From the NCBI GenBank assembly GCA_036971475.1, contig JBAIZL010000001.1:93435483-93499482 (forward strand): 64,000 nucleotides of DNA, in the 5' to 3' direction. The translations under genes and the position numbers were made by a program. The notes under the pieces were generated by a model. It did not search any database. It saw only the letters and a list, made by a program, of their open reading frames with translations, and was not told where the DNA came from. Position 1 is the first letter of the stretch, and every line of letters starts with the position of its first letter. Below, piece by piece: positions 12,155-24,319 of the stretch. Source of the stretch: Prosapia bicincta. Its lineage: Eukaryota; Arthropoda; Insecta; Hemiptera; Cercopidae.

Positions 12155-12565
12155 ATGGTCAAGATGGCAGTGCGAAGGTGGATGGCTGAAAGACACTGTG
12201 AGCACTGGATCAGGGCTGAAGGGATGAGACACAGTAAGCTAACCCTTCGGAAACCTTCCTTGGGGCTGCAGAAGAGTCTCATCTATCTGTCTAGGCAGGA
12301 ATTGAGGATAGCCACAGGTCTACTCACGGGACACGGTGGACTAAGGAAACATCTGCATAAAATGGGTATCTACAAAGATGAACCAGTGTGCAGATTATGC
12401 GGGCAGGAACTGGAGACTGCCACACACATTATTTACAGATGTGAAGTACTTGCTGAGAGGCGCTTCAACCTCTTTGGTGATGGAACGGCACTGGTGGATG
12501 CTGAAGGTAAAACACTAGTCAGGAAACTCCTAAACCTGGTAAGAGGGAAGGGGCTATTTGACTAG
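12155..12565 (+). pseudogene. LINE ORF2 C-terminus with CCHC-like knuckle
   Basis: A 136-codon frame following the RNase H. It contains a helical Arg-rich part, ATGLLTGHGGLRKHLHKMG, and then a C-x2-C-x8-H-x4-C knuckle (CRLCGQELETATHIIYRC). This layout is usual after the RNase H in insect LINEs of the I/jockey/R1 groups. It probably ends at the authentic stop codon (12563-12565), 70 bases before the A-rich tail. Confidence 0.85.
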
Positions 12566-13079
12566 ATCAGGGAGGTAAGTACAATATACCTTAAGGTAGC
12601 AGTGCTTCGGGCAGTTTAAACCCGCTCCCAAGTTTATAAAAAATAAAAAAAAAAAAATAGGGCAAGAACGTTTCACTATGTGGGGGGTGCAATGGGTTAA
12701 ACAATGAAACCAGTAACAATGCAGTTGGCTTCTGAGCTTATTTGTGAGTAGGCGTAAAAGAGTTTCTTTTACACCTAATATAAATTATTCTCTACTTTTA
12801 TCTCTATTTGGATTTAAAAATGTTTCATACGGATCTGGTTGATATTAATTTGCAAGTCATACTTCTAAAAAAAATCCAATACAATAAAAAAAATTAAAGA
12901 CCTGTTTTTTAAAATTCTGAATGCTATTACATTTACTGTAAAAATCTAGACATACTCATTTGAAAAATAATACTCAGTGTAAATAATACTTCATCGAGTT
13001 AAGGAGAAAAGCTATACGCCTCAGAGTTCTGAGAGTTGGAAATGATCTTAATGTGATCCAAGGGTGTACCCGTTCCTAT

Positions 13080-14500
13080 AGTCTCGCCCGTAACTCCCGA
13101 CATGATGGCTGGCTTGAAATACATTTATGGAAATAAAAAATGCGTCAAGTGGTGTTAGCTTAAAGAAGACATGTCAGGTTTCAGCTGATAAGCCTAAGGT
13201 TGACGAGGGGAGTAAAAAGTTGATGGTGGCAACGTCACAGACTTTGCCACCACCAAAGTATTTAATATTTTCTAGTGCCGAGGAGGGGAAAGATCTTTTG
13301 AAAGTTTCTCCTTTCCTTATTGGCTATTACTGCTTGTGCTGGAGGTCCTGTAGCCTCTATTAAGAAACTTCAAAACAGAACACTGCTAGTGCAACCTCCA
13401 CCGAGAGACAAACTTGTTCCATTTAAAAAATGACCTCTTTCTTTGACCAGGTCATGTTATCTGTGGTTACCCTTAGATCCTTGAACTCTTCAAGGGGAGT
13501 CATTACATGTAGAGAACTTGTCTGTGAATCAGAAGTTAAATCAGAACTGGCATCTCAGTCCATACCAGATATTTTATCAATAATGAAGACAGACAAAGAT
13601 GTTAAAGTTGCAACAGCCTCATTCATTTTAGTTTTTGAAAAACCGGAACTACCTGAATACATTCATGCAGGCTACCAGAGGCTTTCAGTGAGGCCATATG
13701 TAGCTAACCCGCGGAGATGTTTCAAGTGCCAATGTTTCGGGCACATAAGTTCTGCTTGTTCGAAGCAGGGCGTATATGGTCGAAGGTCATTGCGTTAATT
13801 CTTCAAAGTGCGCTAACTCCGGTGGCGAACACCCAGCGTGATCTCTCAACTGCCCCTCTAAGGAGGAGAAAACTATCGTAATCATCATGGCTAAAGAGAG
13901 AATTGCTTTGCTTTTTCAGAGGCAAGGAAAATGTATAAATCTACTAAACCAAAGGTTGATGAGAAAACCTATGCCGCTACTTTCATTGCTACAAAGTCGT
14001 CCTGTTCGAACTGTGCTGACCTGGCAAAAAAAATAGAAACTTTAACTGACCAAGTTTCCTGTTTACTGTCTTTAGTCACAAGTGGTCCGGTTTTTAATTG
14101 TAGAGAACCTGCAACGACATTTGATTGACCTCTCTTACCAAACTCTTCTGCGGGAAGGCTTGGTGTACGTAGCAGGTGGTTAACTGATTCAGGTATCTCC
14201 GCTAAAAAGCCACCTGGCATTAACAATAAGGTGACAAATAAAGATTTAGAAAAACGTGCTACAGTAGCAACCAAATCGGCACTGGCAGTAACAGCGACAA
14301 AAAAAAACCAATATTTTAAAAGGAGGGCATGTTAAATCTACTCCTCCTAAATAAAAAACTTCCTCCGACTCCATCCCTGAACAGGTGGATATGGAATCGG
14401 AGGAATCTAAACCTGGGAGGTCTAACAACATCCCAGGTAAAAAAATGGAGAGCCCCAATGAGTGTCACATCAATCCATTGCTTAGTTGATAAATGTCTGC
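13080..14500 (+). pseudogene. LINE B ORF1 (gag-like) relic
   Basis: The clearest part is 13430-13798: a fold ending in KPELPEYIHAGYQRLSVRPY followed by the zinc knuckle CFKCQCFGHISSAC, the jockey ORF1 signature. The second and third knuckles continue out of frame near 13770-13860 (CANSGGEHPA, where one Cys has become Ser). Downstream frames (13931-14128, 14329-14517) carry the coiled-coil-like and low-complexity tail. In an intact element the protein would bind the RNA and form the RNP. Confidence 0.8.
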
Positions 14501-14509
14501 AATTAGCAA

Positions 14510-17430
14510 ATCAGTGATACAATGGAATATTATCGGTGTTAGGAGTCACTTAGAAGATCTTAAAGTACTCGTGCGAGATGTGTATCTAATGTTTGTATGT
14601 CTACAGGAGACATCTCCACGAATCGCATAACTTCCAGGTAAGGCAGTATTTAGTTTTTAGATCAGACTTCGTTACAGAAGAACGAGCTAGAGGTGGCGTA
14701 GCCATCCTAGCTTGTAACTGTATCGATGCTGTTTCTCTAAACTTAATAACCCCTTTACAAGCAGTAGTCGTTCAAACAGCTGTCCCGTATAAAATTACTT
14801 TGTGTTGCGTCTACTTGCCACCACAAGAAAATCTGCAACACAGTGATTTAGTAAACTTAATAAGCCAGTTACCGACGCCGTTCTTATTGGTAGGAGATTT
14901 GAATGCCCACCATTTGTCTTGGGGATCTTCGATTTGCAACTCTCGAGGTCAACTAGTGGAGAGTGTATGAACGGATTTGGACTTATGTCTGCTAAATGAC
15001 GGTTCGCACACTCATTTAGCAGCATCTACTGGTGGATGGACAGCTGTTGATCTATCATTCTGCAGCCCCATTCTGGCTACTAGATGCACATGGTCAGTGC
15101 TTAACGACATGTATGGAAGCGACCATGTGCTCATTAGGATCAATTTATATGAATCCTCTCCCTGTTGGATATTGGTTAAAGCCAACTGGAACGCCTTTTC
15201 GTATCATTGGACACGGATTACCTGACGCCTATTGTTGCAATTGTTGAAAATTTTACTAAGACTATTTTGAATACCATTCCTTTATCATCTATTCACGCAC
15301 GTCGTCCACCTGTACCGTGGTGGAACGATGAATGCACGAAAATCCTTCGTTTACGAGGAAGAGCTGTAAGGAAATTAAGCGACACCCAACAAATGGAAAC
15401 CTTCAGGAATATAAAATACTCCGTGCGATAGCACAGAGGATAATTAGGCTGAGTAGGATGAATTCTTGGGAACAGTACATTAGCACAATGAGGCGAATAA
15501 CTCTGTCCTCCACAGTGTGGAGGTAGTTAAGATCTGTTTGTGGTACTCCCACTCAGTTGCCAGCCATTTGCACTGAAGCAACCGGATGGAAGATTGATCA
15601 CAAACAGTGGTAATATTGCTAATGTACTGGGAACATCATTTTCTAACTTTTCTGCTACTACAGCCTATGATAGATCATTCCCAAGGTATAGACTGAACGA
15701 AGAAGTAATACCATTTACTGTTGGGTTGTCTGGGGACTCTCCTTTAAACACTCCTTTCTCTTTAGGGGAGTTGAAGTCAGCTCTTGCGTCAACCAAAGAT
15801 TCTGCACCAGGTCCTGATTCCATTGTATACGCAATGCTGAAACATCTACCATTATCGGCGAAACTTGTACTCCTTCAAATATACAATCGTTTTCCCCCGA
15901 AGTCTTTCCCCAAAGCATGGTCAGAAGCGACAGTAACCAATCCCAGTAGTTACAGGCCTATATCTCTAACAAGCGTCTTGTCAAACTACTGGAGAAGATG
16001 GTCAACCGTCTCTTCTGGTACCTAGAATCCAACGATCTTCTTTGCAACGAACAGTATGGTTTCAAACAAGGACGATCCCACATGTTCGTGATTTTGAAGT
16101 TGAGATGCAGCAAGAAATTGGATATGTTAAGAGTCCTTAGTGGTACGAATTGGGGAGCTGACAGAACTAGTATGCATCGATTTTATCGTGCAGTCGTTAG
16201 ATCGCGCATTAATTATGGCTGTCAAGCCTATTCATCAGCCCGATCTACAATTCTGAAAACTCCTGATGCTGTCCACCACTCTGGACTTAGACCTGCTACT
16301 GGTGCGTTTAGAACTACCCCAATCCCTAGTCTACTTGTCGAATCTGGAACCTGCCCTTTCTAGAAGACGTCAGATGCTACAAATATCTTACATTTCTGGT
16401 CTTCGAAGCAAACCTAATCACCCAGCATTCAAAATGGTGTTTAAAAACATTTATAATGAAGATTATGTGGCACGTCAACGTTCGACCATTTTATTCGGCA
16501 TACGAACGGTGAAAATAATGGATAGCCTTGGGTTGCAACTTCCTACAATGTTTGAACGACAAATGTGCTATCTATCTCCATGGATAATAAAAACGCCGCA
16601 CTTCGATTTCTCATTGTCCAATATCTTAAAACACAATACTCCTGATGTGGTCTACCATCAGAAATTTTTATTTATTTATAAATCTCATCAGCACAGTGAA
16701 AATATTTTTAATGATGGATCTAAACTGGACAATGGCGATGGGTGTGCGTTTTATGCTTCGGGATGTAGTTACACAAACGCATTGCCCTCAGCTTGCAGTG
16801 TTTTCACGGCAGAACTATTTGCCATTTAAAAAGCATTAACTGTTATTTGATCTCTATCTTCCCACTACCTTTTGTGTTCTCACTCAAAAAGTGCTCTTCA
16901 GGATGTTTTCTCTGTTAAAGCTTTAGTTGGGGACATTTTGTTTGCTGTACACAGGCTTCAATTGGGGGGGTGTAGGGGTAACATTCTGTTGGGTTCCTGG
17001 ACACTGTGGGATACTCGGAAACACAAAAGCGGATGAAGTGGCGAAGAATGCTACAAGTTTGGTGGCTATTACTCAACGAGTTATGGCATCTGATTATGTG
17101 TCTTTTGCAAAACATTTATTGCTCGCTGCTTGGCATACCGTGATTCAGAATAAGCTGAGGGAAATTTAAGATACTGTCCGTCCGTGGAGGTCTTCTATTC
17201 GTTCAAAATGTAGGGAGGAAGTGGTAGTTACACGCCTTCACGTTGGTCACTCTTATGCAACTCATGGATATTTGATGCGTCGTGAAGATCCACCAATATG
17301 TCAGTATTGTGGAGATATCTTCATAATAAAACATATTTGGTTGATTGTATTTTAGTAACTAATATTCGTGTCCTTTTTAATTTAAAAGGTAGTTTAAAGG
17401 TGGTGCTAAGGGACGATGCCTCGGCCATTG
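14510..17430 (+). pseudogene. LINE B ORF2 (endonuclease, RT, RNase H) relic
   Basis: AP endonuclease: 14593-14970, with FLLVGDLNAHHLSWGS carrying the catalytic DxN, followed after a stop by LDLCLLNDG and the DHVLIR region to about 15180. RT: SAPGPDSI (15801-15824) and YRPISLTS (15954-15977). The active-site motifs A to C are deleted, and the thumb resumes at FYRAVVRSRINYGCQAYSS (16180 on). RNase H: FNDGSKLDNGDGCAFY (about 16707), then VPGHCGILGNTKADEVA (about 16996). A terminal CQYCG knuckle is at about 17300. No part can be active. Confidence 0.82.
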
Positions 17431-17918
17431 TCTGAGTGATTGCCTTCTTGTACCACTTGAAAACATTTTTTTTTAAAATTAAAATTTAAAATATATGTTT
17501 TTATATTTATACATATATTATACTATGTGTTGCATATAGTTTTTTTTCTATTTATTTAAATTTAATATATTTTATGTTCTTGTTATTGTGTTATTAAGAT
17601 TTATTTATTGGTAACTTGTTATGGTTTTAATATTGTTATTATTTATTTATTATTATACTGTTTGTTGTTGTCATTTTGATATTAATAGTTTTATATTGTT
17701 ATTTTCTTGTTATTTATTGTGGTTTCTCCTCTTTGTTATATATTTATTGTTACATATAAAAATTTTATGTTATTACTGTTATGTTTAGGTTATGTTTGTT
17801 TTGTATATTTTGTTTTTTTTTATTTTGTGTTATCTAAAATATTTCCGTTTTTGTCTTAATTGTTGATTGGCTATGATAACCACAATTGGTTTTTTCGCCA
17901 GGGAAATTAAAAAAAAAA

Positions 17919-18295
17919 AATTATATCAAACTGCTTCTGTTACGTTATTTTTAAACTTATTTTGTTAACAAATTTTTTCTATTTACTACTTTTATGAACT
18001 TCGGCTAGTTATCAGGTTTTCATTTACTCATATTTGAAATTTAACTATTTTCTATTCTAAAACTTTCTTCAAATTTCTGATGTCATATCGGCCCCGTACT
18101 TATTTTTACAAATGGTTTATCCTCATAAATTTTTATCTCATGTTTGTATTTATTCAACCTCCCTGGTTTACAAAATATATTTTTAAATTCGTGTATTAAA
18201 CTTTTTAAATTTTTCTTTTTGAAAATGATTCAGGACAGATTTGTTGGGTCATTCCTCTTGTAACACGTTTTTCTCATTTATTCTATACCTATCTT
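17919..18295. other. AT-rich intronic DNA, no gene recognised
   Basis: No domain or repeat boundary was identified between the LINE B tail and the GA-rich retroelement remnant. Confidence 0.45.
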
Positions 18296-19387
18296 TTGAG
18301 ACATAGGGACTTACTAGGGACTGTTTTTAGCCCTTCCCTTTTTTTTCTTTTACTTTTCCAATTAGACACACCAATCCGCTTGCGAATTTTATGTTTTGGC
18401 CTCTTTCTCCTTGTCTCATTCTTTTGTCTTACATTTCCCTCCTTTTCTCTTCCTTTGTTTCGGGTTTTCTCCCCTTTCTCCTTGCTTGCATTCCAGTTTC
18501 CTTCCAGGACTTCAGCTTGGTTTATGGAACACTTAAGGTATTCATAATTTCCAGCCTCACTCTGCTTCCTTCCTCCTTTGCTATTTTCCTCTTAACTTAT
18601 ATCTCCTTTCTCATTTCTTTTGCTTACTTTAACTTTTTCTCCCCCTTTATTACTATTTTTTTGATTGCTGTTTATCAGGGGTTTTGGGCTTAGCCCCATT
18701 TATGGTCCCTGTTCCTTTGTTTTTACTTCCCTTACTGCCCCCTTTAAGCATTTTCCTGTTTGCATCGCCTTCGATTTCTACTCCCGCATTTGGAGTTTCC
18801 TCTCTGCTACTAACTGCTTCCTCTAATCCTTCCTCTACAACTTTACTCTCATTTCCTCCCTTTTCTACTTTTTTTACGGATTCTTTCTCCTTCACTCTCT
18901 CTACTAATTCTGCTTTTCCCTCATTCTCCTTAAAACTACCTCTGACGCTTTTTCTTTTGATTTTTACTTCTTTCTTCTGGGACTCTTCTCTTTTGCTCTC
19001 ACTAGCCAGCTCTGCATGTATAACATTCAGTTTGGGATTCTCCTCCCAATCCCCCCTTGAGACTCGGCTCCTCTGGGCCCTTGATAGGGTTGACGACGTC
19101 AGCCTGATGGTCGGCTGACACCAGCGTAAGCTCCTTTCCTTCGCTTACACCAATCAATCCCACCTTGTCGATACTTTTTGTGGTTGTATCTTTCTTCTTT
19201 GGATGGCCTTGTGGATTCCCTCGATAACCTTTCGGTATCTCAGGAGACCCACTTGACCTGTCTGGACGGTGTTTTTTCCTGGCGAAGTCGAGACTCATGA
19301 TCTCTTCTTCCACCTCAAAAGTTAGGAAGTCCCTCTCCATATTTAAAGGGCTTCTAGGTGATGTAATGGGTCGCAGCCCATGACGAT
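18296..19387 (-). pseudogene. Lys/Glu-rich retroelement ORF remnant
   Basis: On the minus strand two frames (19340-19002 and 18895-18653) encode hydrophilic, disordered Lys/Glu/Ser-rich sequence (for example EEIMSLDFARKKHRP and SKGSKNKGTGTING). They follow the protease fragment in the same direction and are probably a later or adjacent part of the same LTR retroelement. No RT or integrase motif could be seen. The long plus-strand Phe/Ser/Pro frames here are shadows of this composition. Confidence 0.45.
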
Positions 19388-19825
19388 TTACGCTTGCAAG
19401 CGTTCCACCACCATAAAACTGCTCTCTATTACATTTTCCGTTATGCTCAAAGGAATATAGGCCTGCTTACAGACTCTTATTTGGGGTGTCTTCACTGCCA
19501 TAATAATGCCAGTATTGCTTACCAGTAATTCCAGGAATCTTTTCCCTTGGCGTTTCAGTTCGTTATACAAGTTTCCTTGTATAACGAATACTTCCGCGCC
19601 TGTATCTATTTCGATGAGCACTTTCTGTTGCCAGGTCATGCCCAAGATTGCTGGGCATTCCTTAGCCTCCTGGAACCTCTGGGGCAACAAAACCATGTTC
19701 CTCGAGCAAGTCCTCCTGTATAAGTTGAGGCCTCCCAAATTCCTTTTAAACTCCATACTGGGATGTTCTGCTGTAGAGCTTTCTTTTATTTCTTTATTCT
19801 TTCCTACTTGAACTTCTGTGCTCAT
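19388..19825 (-). pseudogene. LTR-retrotransposon aspartic protease fragment
   Basis: The 145-codon frame contains the retropepsin core: a hydrophobic strand, the active-site box IDTGAEVFVIQ (about residues 73-83), a Leu-Tyr-Asn-Glu-Leu segment, and the TPQIRVCKQAYIPLSI strand that substitutes for the flap in insect gypsy-type elements. Upstream lies an Arg/Glu-rich linker. The frame stops before any RT domain, and no LTRs or primer-binding site were recognised, so this is a fragment of a Gypsy-like pol. Assignment to family is by motif only. Confidence 0.7.
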
Positions 19826-19979
19826 TTCCTTTATTCTTGTAATAAATATTAATCACTGAAATAATAAATAAACATTATTTCATGATATAAAAACTACAAA
19901 TTAGCTTTTAAAATATTTAATAAAAATATATAAAAATTTTCTCGATCTTGTATGAATCAGTAGGCCTATATCATAAACC

Positions 19980-20435
19980 TATGAATGTTTTTAGTTCAGG
20001 CACTGTCAATTCTTTCTAGTTATATTTTCTTGACATTGGCGTGAGGTTTGGTGTACCATACACATCCCAAGCATAACTATTAGTAACTATCAATATTCTC
20101 AAAAAATATTTCACCAGGAAGTAGTCTGAACCAGTCATATGGTTGATTTTCTCCTGGGGATGAAACGATAATTTACTTTCCTTTGAAAACAGAAAGTTGC
20201 GAAGGCCTAATGTATTAGGTGTCCATTTAGGATTATCTATTTCTTCTTCCATATCGGAATCAGACAGTTCCTCGCTATCGTAATATGAATCCTCTTATGC
20301 TGGATCCAGGTCTCTGACATGGCGGTCGTCGTCACTTGCCTCAAATTCAGCATACTCCGAAGCTTCATTTGTAGCGTCCCTAGTACACTCTACTGTTTCA
20401 TTGGTATTAAATAAATAGCCCTCAAATTATAAAAT
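19980..20435 (-). pseudogene. piggyBac transposase N-terminal relic
   Basis: Read on the minus strand, an acidic segment rich in Asp, Glu and Ser (with one stop near 20297) leads into a frame at 20252-20016. That frame reads NPKWTPNTLGLRNFLFSKES, then a loop and SDYFLVKYFLRILIVTNSYA, the N-terminal domain that precedes the DDD core in piggyBac transposases. The catalytic core is absent. The fragment is cut off at its upstream side by the PLE relic that starts near 20436. Confidence 0.65.
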
Positions 20436-21610
20436 CCTAATTAGAGCGAAATAAGAAAGATAAAAAATTAATATTAGAAATCATAAATACATTAAAAATA
20501 ATATTTAATCAAAATTATTTTTCATATTTTGATAAAATTTACGAACAGGATGATGGTATAACTATGGGTTTCCCTTTATGAAGTATAATATCTGAAATAG
20601 TTTTACAATATTTAGATGATAAAATAAATAATATCATAAAGACATACAATAAAAATTGTTGTGTGGGTGACGGTTTATATATATCTAATAATAATAATAA
20701 TAATATATACTTGGTAACTATTTTGGATAAAATAAATGAAATATACAAAAATATTATTTTTACTTATGAAATGGAAAAAATAATAAAATCAATTTTCCAG
20801 ATATAACAATAACAAGACATAACGATGAATTGGAGTATAGTACATATATCATAAACCGACATTAACAACCAAATAATACATAATAATTCTAATCATCTAT
20901 ATAATAAAAAAAAAATGGCGGCATTATACAATTTATTATACAGATTGCATAAAATAGCAATGAATAATGAAAATAAAGTTAGAAAGAAAAACATTATTTA
21001 TCAAATAGCAATAGAGAATGGTTATAAAAAGAAAACTGTAGATGAACTTAATCATAATATTTTATAAATACTACATAATTATTTAATTTAAAAATATAAT
21101 GATAATAAAACAATATGGACATCATTTACATTTACTGGTAGCGCAATAAAAAATATCACAAAATTATTTAGGGGTAAAATTGTTAAATTTGCATATGAAA
21201 CTAATAATAAATTATTAAATATAATGAACAATAATAATAAAATTATTAATATGCAAGAAAAAAACTGTGTATATAAATTAGAATGTGATTATTGTAACAA
21301 AGTTTATATTGGGCACACTATGAAGAAACTTAAAGATAGATATAAAGAACATTTTAATGCTTGTGAAAAACCAGACATATATAAATCGAATTTTGCTAAT
21401 CACTGTATTAATAATAATCATATATTTCCTAATATAATGATATATATTATACATATATATTATTAATATAAAATGATACTTATAAAAGAAATTAACAAAG
21501 ACTTAAGAATGAATATTTATGAGGCTTTAGAAATATATAAATATAATATTAATATTAAATTGATAAATGAACGGACACAAATAAAATCAAAATTTGACAC
21601 TATATTCAAA
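20436..21610 (+). pseudogene. PLE lineage 2 relic (RT and GIY-YIG), copy 1
   Basis: A decayed Penelope-like element on the + strand. DDGITMGFPL (about 20549-20578) matches the TDGLAMGSPL box of the lineage 2 copy at 27.7-29.3 kb. It is followed by QYLDDKIN and the thumb (AIENGYKKKTVDEL, about 21009). The GIY-YIG endonuclease lies in the frame 21224-21466: CVYKLECDYCNKVYIGHTMKKLKDR, with the Cys pair before YIG typical of PLEs. Several stops and shifts break the RT part, and the very AT-rich codon use is like the other PLEs here. Confidence 0.85.
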
Positions 21611-22250
21611 TGTTAAGGCAGCAAATTAATAAATTTGACAACATTGTAATAGAATCGGCAACATTGTTTGTTGGGTCTAGCTAACACATGTATGCTGGTT
21701 TCCTTTATTATTCCTGTAAACGTTGGTACTGTTTGCCAACAAAAGCTTTGAACTGTATAATTCAATAAATTATTCTTGTATTTGTATTTCTCTTGTTTTT
21801 TGACAGACAGCCTGACAGATGCACGCACGCATGCACGCACACATGCACACACACACACGCAACAATTTTACATTGTACTTTTTATTCTTTACTAGCTGAC
21901 CCGGCGACTTCGTACTGCCTAAAAGTAAATGAATTTTGTGTTAACATAGCTGAACTTAATTTAGTATTTTATTAACATAATAACAGCTGACCATATAGTA
22001 GTTGATCGAGAAAAGTGGACAATAAAAGTTCTTCATTGAATGTTATTTATTGAAGTGAACTCATATGCACAATATTTTTTTTTCTCTGGTGTGTACACAA
22101 ATAAATCAGAAGGTTTTCTAACATAGAAGCAAGTCGCATACAGCTGTTAATGTGAGAAGCATGCATTTTCAAAATTAAGTCCAAATTATTTGAATTTGTT
22201 GAGTATTGCTTGGTAACCAAAATTTGGAATGAATCCAATGAAATGTCTTA
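21611..22250. repeat. Interspersed repeat with CA/GCAC-rich tail
   Basis: Bases 21809-21862 form a CA/CG-rich simple tract (GCACGCACGCATGCACGC...). Immediately after it, from 21892, comes CTAGCTGACCCGGCGACTTC, which recurs widely as the terminus of an interspersed repeat in arthropod genomes (from memory; no search was run). The body extends to about 22250 without coding content. On either strand the open frames are short and unconvincing. Confidence 0.4.
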
Positions 22251-22849
22251 GGATGAGATAAGATAGAGAATCATATTTAATGCTATTTTGGTACTTAAAA
22301 AATACACATTGAAAAAAATTGTATCATCGAGAAGCTGTTTGCTAAAACCCTAGCTCCGTTTTATAGTTAATATTTTTCTGCTAAAATTATTTGGTTGGGT
22401 TGAGGGTCACGTGCCCCTTGTGCCCTTCTGGCTATGCCTCTGAGATTTACTATGCCAGAAACCTTCTCAGGAATGTACTCAACAATTTCCCAAAGTTTCA
22501 TATATATATTGGTGTCTTCACAGTTCTTTGGTAGTTTTATGAAGTTAAGGCAGTTGTGTTTAACTTTTTTGTGTAACTTTTCAAACATCCAAAAAGTGAG
22601 TTTAAAAAAAATGTAATTAACAACTTGTTTATCATTATATTGATATTTTGTACTGTGTATAGTTTAGAAATTACATTTTGTGAAAAACATTTCATGTAAC
22701 CACTTTTTTGATAAAAATCAAAGTTTAAAAAACTTAAACTTTGATAGTAATCAATAGGAAAAATAATGAAATCTTGTAAATCTTATTGTAAAATATAGTG
22801 CTATATAGCACGTGCTAAATATTATATATATTTAATCTATATAAAATAT
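22251..22849. other. AT-rich intronic DNA, no gene recognised
   Basis: Nothing supported beyond short unassigned frames. Confidence 0.45.
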
Positions 22850-24175
22850 AGATTAAAAGAAGAAGCAGGAGAGGTAACCAAGGATGAAATGTTTAAAGCT
22901 AGCAACGGTTGGTTCAGTCGATTTAAAAGTCGTAACCGACACTGTATTGCAGAAAGTGGAGAGGTAGCAAGTGCTGGTAAAGAGGTTGTGTCCCTGTTTC
23001 CAGAAAGATTTAAAGCTTTGATAGAAGGTGGCTATACCAGCCAAACTATATTCATATGGATGAAACTGGCCTGTTCTGGAAGAAAATGCCTAAAAGAACT
23101 TTTATAGCGTGTGAAGAGAAAACATTTCCAGGTTTTAAGGCCGCCAAAGATGATTGACAGTGATTGGTGCAAATGCAGCTGGTGATTGCAAGTTGCAACC
23201 TTTCATAGTTTGTCGCTCAGAAAATCCAAGGGCATTAGAAATATTTCTAAAGCTGGCTTGCCTGTGATTTGGAAGTCGAATAGAAAGGCTTGGGTGACAG
23301 CTTCCGTTTTTGAGGACTGGTTTGATCATCATTTCATACCTTAAGTTGAACGTTATTGTAGGTCTAAACAAATTTTTTTTAAAGTGATACTATTTTTTGA
23401 CAATGCACCTGGTCATCCCCCTTCTACTTTAACTAATTTTGACACACGTGTGAAAGTGATATTTTTGCTACCAAACACAACTAGTTTGCTTCAACCAATG
23501 GATCAAAGGGCCATCTAAACAACTAAAGCTTATTAAACAAGAAGGTCATTTGTGCATCTGCATGAAGCTATGAGACAGTACAATGAGCTTTCTGTTAAAG
23601 ATTTGTGTAGACAATTCAATGTTTTAGATGCAGTGAGAATCATTGGACAATCTTGGAATGAAATATCACAAAAAACTTTAAATGGCGTTTGGAAATAGCT
23701 GTGTCCATTTTTTTCGCCACTGAATCTCAAGCGGAATCAGTGACAGAGAGTGACAAAAATTGCTATTGTGATTGAAGAAGTTGTCGCTTTTGCCACTAAC
23801 TACTAAACTTAGAAGTAGATAATGGTTACGTTCAAGAACTGCTAAATTCACATAACCAGAAAATGACAATTGATGAGCTCATAGAAATGCGTTAGCAAGA
23901 GCAAGACCTTAAGAACTCAGATTCTTCAGACTCAGTTGACGTAGATGATAAAATGGCGGTTAGAAACTTGACAAAAGGCCTTAGTTTAATTTAGCAAGGC
24001 TTACAAATTGTGGAAAGCATAGACTCCAACGAAGAGCGCATTTCTGCTACAAAAGAAGAAGTAAACAAAATATTAGTTAGTTATGCGTGAGGAAATTCTG
24101 CGGGAGAAGAAAAGATCTTCAATTTGTCAAACGAATTTATTAGATTTTATGAAGCCTTCTATATCAAACTAACTT
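22850..24175 (+). pseudogene. Tigger/pogo-type transposase relic 1
   Basis: The sequence reads as a CENP-B-type second helix-turn-helix (FKASNGWFSRFKSRN, 22889 on), then PERFKALIEGGYTSQTIF and, after a shift, the DDE core: the first Asp region (DETGLFW, about 23058), GFKAAKDD, then FFDNAPGHPPSTL (about 23395), LLPNTTSLLQPMDQ (about 23469), and the C-terminal acidic tail to about 24170. At least five stops or shifts are present. The first DNA-binding half and the terminal repeats were not found. In active relatives this enzyme inserts at TA. Confidence 0.85.
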
Positions 24176-24319
24176 TTGCAATATGTATGAATATAATTTT
24201 TTGTTGTATTAGGTATTTAACATTTTAATACATACACTTTTTTCATCTAAATTGTTGGTTTATTTAGTCTTTGGTCCCAAGTAAACAAGATTCCTATTTG
24301 ATTGTATGTAAAATTATAC

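Larger units (their letters stand above)
11600..12658 (+). mobile_element. 5'-truncated LINE (I/jockey group) with poly(A)
   Basis: This fragment holds the RNase H domain, the C-terminal zinc knuckle, a short 3' UTR and an A-rich tail at about 12637-12658. Everything upstream (ORF1, endonuclease, RT) is missing. A short GC-rich block at 11599-11648 (GGGGAGGTGCGGACTA) precedes the RNase H; a similar block occurs at 53831. The C-terminal segment resembles that of the minus-strand LINE at 46480-48520 (shared VTGLLTGHG/ATGLLTGHG type motif), so the two are related lineages. Confidence 0.85.
12990..17918 (+). mobile_element. Jockey-type LINE B, copy 1, decayed
   Basis: The order is that of a complete LINE: leader, ORF1 with zinc knuckles, AP endonuclease, RT remnants, RNase H, 3' region and an A-run at 17907-17918. 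The leader (from about 12990, CTCAGAGTTCTGAG) is shared with the second copy near 48890. Frames are broken by many shifts and stops. The centre of the RT, including the YADD segment, has been deleted: sequence jumps from FKQGRS to HMFVILK near 16080. The T-rich stretch 17460-17880 is low in complexity and is treated as 3' untranslated. Confidence 0.82.

Noticed and set aside
18296..19118. Plus-strand Phe/Leu/Ser-rich membrane-like proteins
   Set aside because: They are opposite-strand shadows of a Lys/Glu-rich retroelement frame; composition alone explains the hydrophobicity.
21809..21862. CRISPR-like or regulatory array
   Set aside because: It is a simple CA/GCAC-rich tract without regular repeat and spacer units.
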